Assembly: GCA_017529175.1 (NCBI GenBank)
Contig: JAFXNX010000289.1
Location: 1 to 10,850, forward strand
Direction: 5' to 3'
DNA length: 10,850 bases
Source of the DNA: Clostridia bacterium
GTDB lineage: Bacteria > Bacillota_A > Clostridia > Oscillospirales > CAG-272
In this document: positions 7,015-10,850 of the stretch, piece by piece
How positions within the stretch are numbered: position 1 is the first letter of the stretch
How the letters are laid out: each line of letters starts with the position of its first letter
Position numbers and translations under genes: made by a program
Notes under the pieces: model-generated
The model's database searches: none
What the model saw: only the letters and a program-made list of their open reading frames with translations
What the model was told of the DNA's origin: nothing

Positions 7015-7968
7015 CTATTTTGTGTACATCGGGAACAACTTCACATGCAAAGACGGGGCATATCTGAACAGCCTCAGCTTCGCCTTCTGCTTTGCGGAAA
7101 AATGCTCGTCTTTTATCATCCGTTCGTAGCACGAATCATACAAACTCTTTAATTTTTCAAGGCGGCTCTTGATTTCCGGCTGTCTGCGATCGAGCTGAGT
7201 ATACGCGCTTGCCAATCTTGAATACACGGCAAGATACGCTTCATCGGCGTGCTTATGGTATCCCTTCCCGTCAAGGAAGACCGCTCTTTGATATACGGCG
7301 TCGACGATATCGGTGTTTTTCAGCTTATACTGTTCATGCATTATGCTGTCGGTACGTATATAGTAGTAATATAAAGTCTTTCCGACGTATACGAGTTTAT
7401 CTATCTTATCGAGTATCAGATGATATATGAAACAGTCTTCAAACAGCCTTCCGACAGGATATCTGATATCATCGAAAATACTCCTGTGATACATTTTGCT
7501 CCACGCAGACGGCTGATAAAGAGATTCATACATATCCTCGCCTATAACAACCGTTTCTTCACTTGCGGGAGAATAGATCGCATCCGTCGCCCCGTTGTCG
7601 TCAAAACTCTCAATACCGCAAACAGACATCATACATCCCGTGCGATCTATTGCGCCGTACATCGATTCGAGAAAATCAGGAGCGACGTAATCGTCGCTGT
7701 CAACAAATGAAAGATACTCACCATTTGCGATATCGATACCGGCGTTTCTTGCGTCAGAAAGGCCACCGTTTTCTTTATGGATCACTGTTATACGGTCGTC
7801 CTTTTCGGCATATGCATCACACATTTCGCCGCACTTATCGGGGGAACCGTCGTCGACAAGAATGAGTTCGAAATCGCTAAAAGTCTGTTCAAGAATGCTC
7901 GAAACACATCTGTCGAGGTATTTTTCGACTTTATATACAGGTACGATCACGCTGATCTTCGGCGTCAT
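7015..7968 (-). CDS. family 2 glycosyltransferase
   Basis: This 317-residue GT-A inverting glycosyltransferase starts MTPKISVIVPVYKVEKYLDRC, the classic family 2 opening. Key residues are D39-D40 in LVDDGSPD (nucleotide binding), the HKENGGLSDARNAG segment (64-77), the metal-binding D90-S-D92-D93, and the catalytic-base region E177-D178 in LFEDCF. YYYIRTDSIM (201-210) and a basic C-terminal tail ending RYAPSLHVKLF follow. It probably transfers a hexose or related sugar during surface-glycan assembly. The ATG at 7968 is chosen over a TTG 15 nt upstream because the preferred family N-terminus begins here and GGTGAG lies just before it. The stop codon of the upstream gene is inside that ribosome binding site, suggesting translational coupling. 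Confidence 0.93.
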   Translation of the reverse strand: MTPKISVIVPVYKVEKYLDRCVSSILEQTFSDFELILVDDGSPDKCGEMCDAYAEKDDRITVIHKENGGLSDARNAGIDIANGEYLSFVDSDDYVAPDFLESMYGAIDRTGCMMSVCGIESFDDNGATDAIYSPASEETVVIGEDMYESLYQPSAWSKMYHRSIFDDIRYPVGRLFEDCFIYHLILDKIDKLVYVGKTLYYYYIRTDSIMHEQYKLKNTDIVDAVYQRAVFLDGKGYHKHADEAYLAVYSRLASAYTQLDRRQPEIKSRLEKLKSLYDSCYERMIKDEHFSAKQKAKLRLFRYAPSLHVKLFPMYTK

Positions 7969-7971
7969 TTT

Positions 7972-7977
7972 CTCACC
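7972..7977 (-). promoter_or_regulatory. ribosome binding site containing the upstream stop codon
   Basis: The minus strand reads GGTGAG then AAA before ATG at 7968. The TGA inside GGTGAG (7973-7975) is the stop codon of the upstream glycosyltransferase. This decides the ATG over the upstream TTG at 7983 and implies coupled translation of the two family 2 genes. Confidence 0.65.
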
Positions 7978-8950
7978 AACCAATTTTAAATAGATTTCTT
8001 ATCCTGCTCGTAAAATAAGGAGCCCTATAAAATGCTTTTACCCACATTCGCTGTTTGCCGCAGTATTGATCGAGAACGATTTTTTTGTCTAGCGTTGAAA
8101 CACGGTCGAGCAATTCATTCCTGAATTTCTTATCCGGATCAAGTTCATTATAGTAACAAAGCATCTGAAAATGAAATCTGAGACATCCGAAGTATGACGC
8201 TTCAGCTTCGGGAAAAATGCGCGGAAAACGTTCTCTTATATAATCGCGTCTTTCCATCAAAGCGTCGACGGCGTCAATCCTGGAAAGCGAATACTCTCGC
8301 CCCATTGCACTCTCGCTATGCTGTACGTAATAGTAATAGACCGCGTCGGTAAAGACGTAATTTGAAGAATTGCCGACGACCTTGTAAGTCCAGTATTCGT
8401 CGTCGATGTACTTTCCCGCGGTAAATCTTGTATTGCCTATGACGCTCGATCTATATAGTTTATTGCACGGAGTCTGCCGAACAGTCTTGTCTTTCATAAG
8501 CTCGGAAAGCGCTGTCTCCGCATTATAGAGTTTTACGTTTCCGCGCTCGTTTCTTATTTCGGGAGTATCCGCTTCATTGATCTTTTGAATCAGCGAGTCG
8601 ACTATATCCGCGTTATATTCTTCAGACAGTGCCATAAGAGCCGAATACATATAGGGAGAGATTACATCGTCGGAATCGATAAGTGAGATATAGTCGCCGC
8701 GCGCCGCATCAAGGCCTGCGTTTTTTGCATCCGCCGCGCCGCCGTTTTCTTTGTGAATGACTTTGACTCGCGAGTCCTTCGACGCCCACTCATCGCAAAT
8801 CTGCGGGCATCTGTCGGGAGAGCCGTCGTCGACGAGAATGATCTCAAGATCCTTATAAGTCTGAGAAACGACAGACTCTACGCACCTGTCAAGATATTTT
8901 TCGGTTTTGTATACCGGGATAATAACCGATATCAGCGGTTCCGATCCCAT
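7973..8950 (-). CDS. family 2 glycosyltransferase
   Basis: The 325-residue protein is a second GT-A family 2 transferase, paralogous to the one just downstream. Motifs are ISVIIPVYKTEKYLDRC (7-23), D41-D42 in LVDDGSPD, HKENGGAADAKNAG (66-79), the metal-binding D92-S-D94-D95, and an acidic cluster D183-D184-E185 in YIDDEYW where the catalytic base is expected. YYYYVQHSESAM (205-216) corresponds to the YYYxxxxS segment of the paralogue. The C-terminus is basic and aromatic (RMWVKAFYRAPYF), as in many members that associate peripherally with the membrane. An AGGAG ribosome binding site lies 8 nt before the ATG and directly follows the DUF1919 stop codon. The sugar specificity is unknown. Divergence from the neighbour in the C-terminal third suggests a different acceptor. 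Confidence 0.93.
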   Translation of the reverse strand: MGSEPLISVIIPVYKTEKYLDRCVESVVSQTYKDLEIILVDDGSPDRCPQICDEWASKDSRVKVIHKENGGAADAKNAGLDAARGDYISLIDSDDVISPYMYSALMALSEEYNADIVDSLIQKINEADTPEIRNERGNVKLYNAETALSELMKDKTVRQTPCNKLYRSSVIGNTRFTAGKYIDDEYWTYKVVGNSSNYVFTDAVYYYYVQHSESAMGREYSLSRIDAVDALMERRDYIRERFPRIFPEAEASYFGCLRFHFQMLCYYNELDPDKKFRNELLDRVSTLDKKIVLDQYCGKQRMWVKAFYRAPYFTSRIRNLFKIGW

Positions 8951-8958
8951 ACCGGCAT

Positions 8959-8963
8959 CTCCT
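8959..8963 (-). promoter_or_regulatory. strong ribosome binding site fused to the upstream stop
   Basis: The minus strand reads TAAAGGAG. TAA (8964-8966) ends the DUF1919 gene, and AGGAG then lies 8 nt before the ATG at 8950. Termination and re-initiation therefore take place at almost the same site. Confidence 0.7.
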
Positions 8964-9638
8964 TTATTTTTCTTTTACTCTCGAATAAGGCGACACGTCG
9001 TAGTCACCGCCGTTTGCCTCGTTGAACCATTTTACGAAATCGAAATACTTTTCATAGTTACGCTTTTCGCTAGGGTAATTGATCTTCTGAATATCATCGA
9101 CTACACCAATGTCCTTGAAGTCCGGTATATAGAGAACGTATGGGATGTCGGGGAACGGATGAGCAGTAAACACAACGATACCGCGAACTCTCAGTTTTCC
9201 GAGAGATTCGATCTCTTCTTTTGTGATGCCGTCGCGCTCGGAGCAATAGATAAACATATTGTCCCGGTCGATGCGTTCCGACCTCGAATACCATTTTTCA
9301 AGCGCTTCCTCTTTAGTTTTATAGTGAGTAAAATGGATCGTGACGTCGCCGAGCTTTGCGCATGGGAAGTCATATTCAGGATGATCGAAGAACTCAAACT
9401 TCTTCGCCATATACTCGTCAAAATGAGTGACAAACTTTACGAAATCAGTCTGATACATCATAAGATTGACAGTAGGAGAGCAAAAACGCAGTCCGAGATC
9501 GTGGAAAAGTTCCCCGCCCATACAGCTCGGGCAAAGGAGCGTCATTCCCGTATTCTTGAGACGCCGCCTCATATTGTGACGTCTCGCCGCCGCAAACGGA
9601 TTATGATGGATAATTCTTTTAATCAGACTTTTTTTCAT
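8964..9638 (-). CDS. DUF1919 family protein (long paralogue)
   Basis: The 224-residue protein belongs to the same DUF1919 family as the gene at 6397-7005. Matching blocks are RRRLKNT (24-30), MGGELFHDLGLRF (40-52), SPTVNLM (54-60), the DFVKF segment (65-69), LGDVTIHFTHYKTKEEAL (96-113), KWYSRSERIDRDNMF (115-129), RDG (135-137) and VVFTAHPFPDIP (155-166). It differs by a longer N-terminus and C-terminus and by a CPSC sequence (36-39) where family members usually have N-N/S-C. The ATG at 9638 is preferred over an in-frame TTG at 9737, because the family core starts shortly after it and the longer start would overlap the upstream gene by more than 100 bp. Even so, it overlaps that gene's end by 20 bp, indicating tight coupling. 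The function is not established; a role in glycan synthesis is inferred from the cluster. Confidence 0.82.
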   Translation of the reverse strand: MKKSLIKRIIHHNPFAAARRHNMRRRLKNTGMTLLCPSCMGGELFHDLGLRFCSPTVNLMMYQTDFVKFVTHFDEYMAKKFEFFDHPEYDFPCAKLGDVTIHFTHYKTKEEALEKWYSRSERIDRDNMFIYCSERDGITKEEIESLGKLRVRGIVVFTAHPFPDIPYVLYIPDFKDIGVVDDIQKINYPSEKRNYEKYFDFVKWFNEANGGDYDVSPYSRVKEK

Positions 9639-10530
9639 AACGCTTTTTCTTCTTAAACAAACGGATAAAATGATGGACAAATTTATAAGGTAACGAGAGC
9701 GGGTGGATGATCTGCCATTTAAGATCAATAACTTCAAAACGGTCCGTTCCGTTGTAAGTGTGAATTCCTGAATACTTGATGTTTTTACTTAAAACAATGT
9801 CGCCTTGCGAAAGCTTTTGGAACTGCTCCTCGGAATACCCATGTTCGCTAAGCTCTGTAACTTTATTGAAAACGAGGGCTGTTCCGTAAGACCCGACGCA
9901 GTCCTGCGCCACTCTGAAAAGCGTACCGTCGGCAGTTTTGAAAAAATTACCGGCCGGCCTTGAATCGGAAGGGTCGCTTTTTACAAATTCACGCGTTTCC
10001 CTCAAAACTTTATCATTCAGCATTCTGTATTTATACAAAGCATCCTGAGATTCGCCGTTGATTTCATAAGTAAACAGATACTTGTCGGATCCGGAGTTAA
10101 CAAATACGGAATCAACGCATTCAAGATCAGACAATAACATCTCGCAGCGTACCCATACGTCCGGAAACTTTACAGCGCGATACACATATAATGAACGGCT
10201 CTGGAAAGATTCCGGAACTATAAATATTTCTCCGCCTTTGGTAAAAATGTTCGGGAAAGACAGATGAAACGGCTCTTTGATAACAACCTTCCATTTTGAA
10301 AACTTTTTTCCGTCAAATACGGAATATCCGATCATAGCGCCAGTTTTGATAACGCTGCCTATCTCTGCGAAAATATATGCTTTTCCGTCATATTCAAATA
10401 CGAACGGATCCGCTGTAAAAGAGGATATATTGTTTCTTATAACAGTAAACGGAGTGGATTTATCATTTAAAACGGAACCGCTCGGCAGAGGTCTGTATGC
10501 GACACGCCACCATCCGCTGTAAATGCTCAT
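9619..10530 (-). CDS. GINT1_N-like beta-propeller protein, glycan cluster
   Basis: The 303-residue protein resembles the domain found at the N-terminus of plant glucosamine inositolphosphorylceramide transferase (GINT1). In bacteria the same domain occurs in surface-polysaccharide loci, sometimes fused to formyltransferase-like modules. Recognisable blades are TADPFVFEYDGKAYIFAE (39-56), HLSFPNIF...EIFIVPES (89-108), CVDSVFV (138-144), SRPAGNFFKTADGTLFRVAQD (190-210), and SGIHTYN (254-260). The pattern recalls the five-bladed propellers of GH43/GH32-type proteins, with acidic D41, E107, D140 and D210 in blade-end positions. Enzymatic activity is not proven. There is no signal peptide, and the C-terminal tail is strongly basic (KKKKRYEKK). 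No catalytic transferase domain is attached here, which is notable. AAAGGAAAG precedes the ATG by 7 nt. The gene starts 15 bp after the upstream stop and overlaps the next gene by 20 bp. Confidence 0.75.
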   Translation of the reverse strand: MSIYSGWWRVAYRPLPSGSVLNDKSTPFTVIRNNISSFTADPFVFEYDGKAYIFAEIGSVIKTGAMIGYSVFDGKKFSKWKVVIKEPFHLSFPNIFTKGGEIFIVPESFQSRSLYVYRAVKFPDVWVRCEMLLSDLECVDSVFVNSGSDKYLFTYEINGESQDALYKYRMLNDKVLRETREFVKSDPSDSRPAGNFFKTADGTLFRVAQDCVGSYGTALVFNKVTELSEHGYSEEQFQKLSQGDIVLSKNIKYSGIHTYNGTDRFEVIDLKWQIIHPLSLPYKFVHHFIRLFKKKKRYEKKSD

Positions 10531-10537
10531 ATCAAAA

Positions 10538-10546
10538 CTTTCCTTT
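10538..10546 (-). promoter_or_regulatory. ribosome binding site of the propeller gene
   Basis: The minus strand reads AAAGGAAAG, 7 nt before the ATG at 10530. Its first A is the last base of the upstream gene's TGA stop, so the two genes are closely linked. Confidence 0.65.
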
Positions 10547-10850
10547 CATTTACGGATCAACAGGTTATAGAGCGAGGGGCAGAACCTTATCATATCAGCT
10601 CTGATCCTGCCGCCTATATTAAGATACTTTATATATGCTTTTTCGTCTATGATATACCGTCTGACGTCGGCGCCGAAACCGACGTACTCTTTGCCTTCTT
10701 CTCTCTGCGTCAGGTCATATATAGAAATACAAATGCGTATATAAGACGCCCGCGCGGTTCTTTCGAGCTGTTCCGAGCCGAATTTCCGTATATCGTTACA
10801 TATCTCTCTTCTGACGACTATAGGATCGTATATATCCTTATCGCCTATCC
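10546..10850 (-). CDS. C-terminal end of a probable family 2 glycosyltransferase (partial)
   Basis: One minus-strand frame stays open from the right edge to a TGA at 10546-10548, giving 100 visible C-terminal residues; the other two minus frames contain several stops. The tail is basic and helical in character. It contains RREICNDIRKFG and LERTARASYIRI, and ends with RADMIRFCPSLYNLLIRK. That ending closely resembles the C-termini of family 2 glycosyltransferases, for example RLFRYAPSLHVKLF in the gene at 7015-7968. The catalytic motifs lie beyond the window, so the family call rests on this tail and on the neighbouring genes. It is upstream of and probably co-transcribed with the propeller gene. 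Confidence 0.6.
   Translation of the reverse strand, partial: IGDKDIYDPIVVRREICNDIRKFGSEQLERTARASYIRICISIYDLTQREEGKEYVGFGADVRRYIIDEKAYIKYLNIGGRIRADMIRFCPSLYNLLIRK

Noticed and set aside
7969..7983. Upstream TTG start for the GT2 gene at 7015
   Set aside because: The family N-terminus and the GGTGAG ribosome binding site both fit the ATG at 7968 better.
8907..9656. 249-codon open frame on the plus strand
   Set aside because: It is antisense to the DUF1919 gene and the start of a GT2 gene, both with clear family motifs. It has no recognised domain.
9639..9737. Upstream TTG start adding 33 residues to the long DUF1919 protein
   Set aside because: The extension would overlap the propeller gene by more than 100 bp and has no family similarity. 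The ATG at 9638 gives a normal-length protein.
1..10850. CRISPR array, tRNA/rRNA genes, insertion sequence or integrase
   Set aside because: No regularly spaced direct repeats, tRNA-like arms, transposase motifs or terminal inverted repeats were found on reading both strands.

Overview
The window most likely comes from a low-to-moderate GC Gram-positive bacterium of the Clostridia (gut Oscillospiraceae/Ruminococcaceae-like). This is inferred from the AGGAG-type ribosome binding sites, tight operon packing, frequent AGA/ATA codons, a compact ACT-domain SerA next to SerC, and DUF1919 proteins in a glycosyltransferase cluster. All recognisable genes (eleven, one cut by the right edge) lie on the minus strand, so transcription runs from right to left.

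Right and centre (10850 to 2558): a surface-glycan assembly operon. In transcription order it holds the C-terminal end of a probable family 2 glycosyltransferase; a stand-alone beta-propeller protein resembling the N-terminal domain of plant GINT1; a DUF1919 protein; two family 2 glycosyltransferases; a second DUF1919 protein; a family 4 glycosyltransferase; a two-domain glycosyltransferase; and a membrane-anchored YkuE-like metallophosphoesterase. The complete genes are separated by at most 39 bp or overlap, and several stop codons sit inside or beside the next ribosome binding site, which points to one co-transcribed, translationally coupled unit. No flippase, polymerase, ABC exporter or priming transferase is visible, so the glycan type (capsule, wall polysaccharide, glycolipid or glycoprotein) cannot be fixed from this window.

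Gap (2557 to 2372): an AT-rich 186-bp spacer with no convincing strong terminator but an exact sigma-A/sigma-70 consensus promoter (TTGACA, 17 nt, TATAAT) and a good ribosome binding site leading into serC.

Left (2371 to 122): the serC-serA operon, two of the three steps from 3-phosphoglycerate to L-serine, closed by a perfect 12-bp hairpin terminator at 81-110. The first 80 bases hold only a doubtful promoter for a gene beyond the left edge.

The most interesting part is the poorly characterised group in the glycan operon: two divergent DUF1919 paralogues flanking a pair of paralogous family 2 glycosyltransferases, preceded by the GINT1_N-like propeller.
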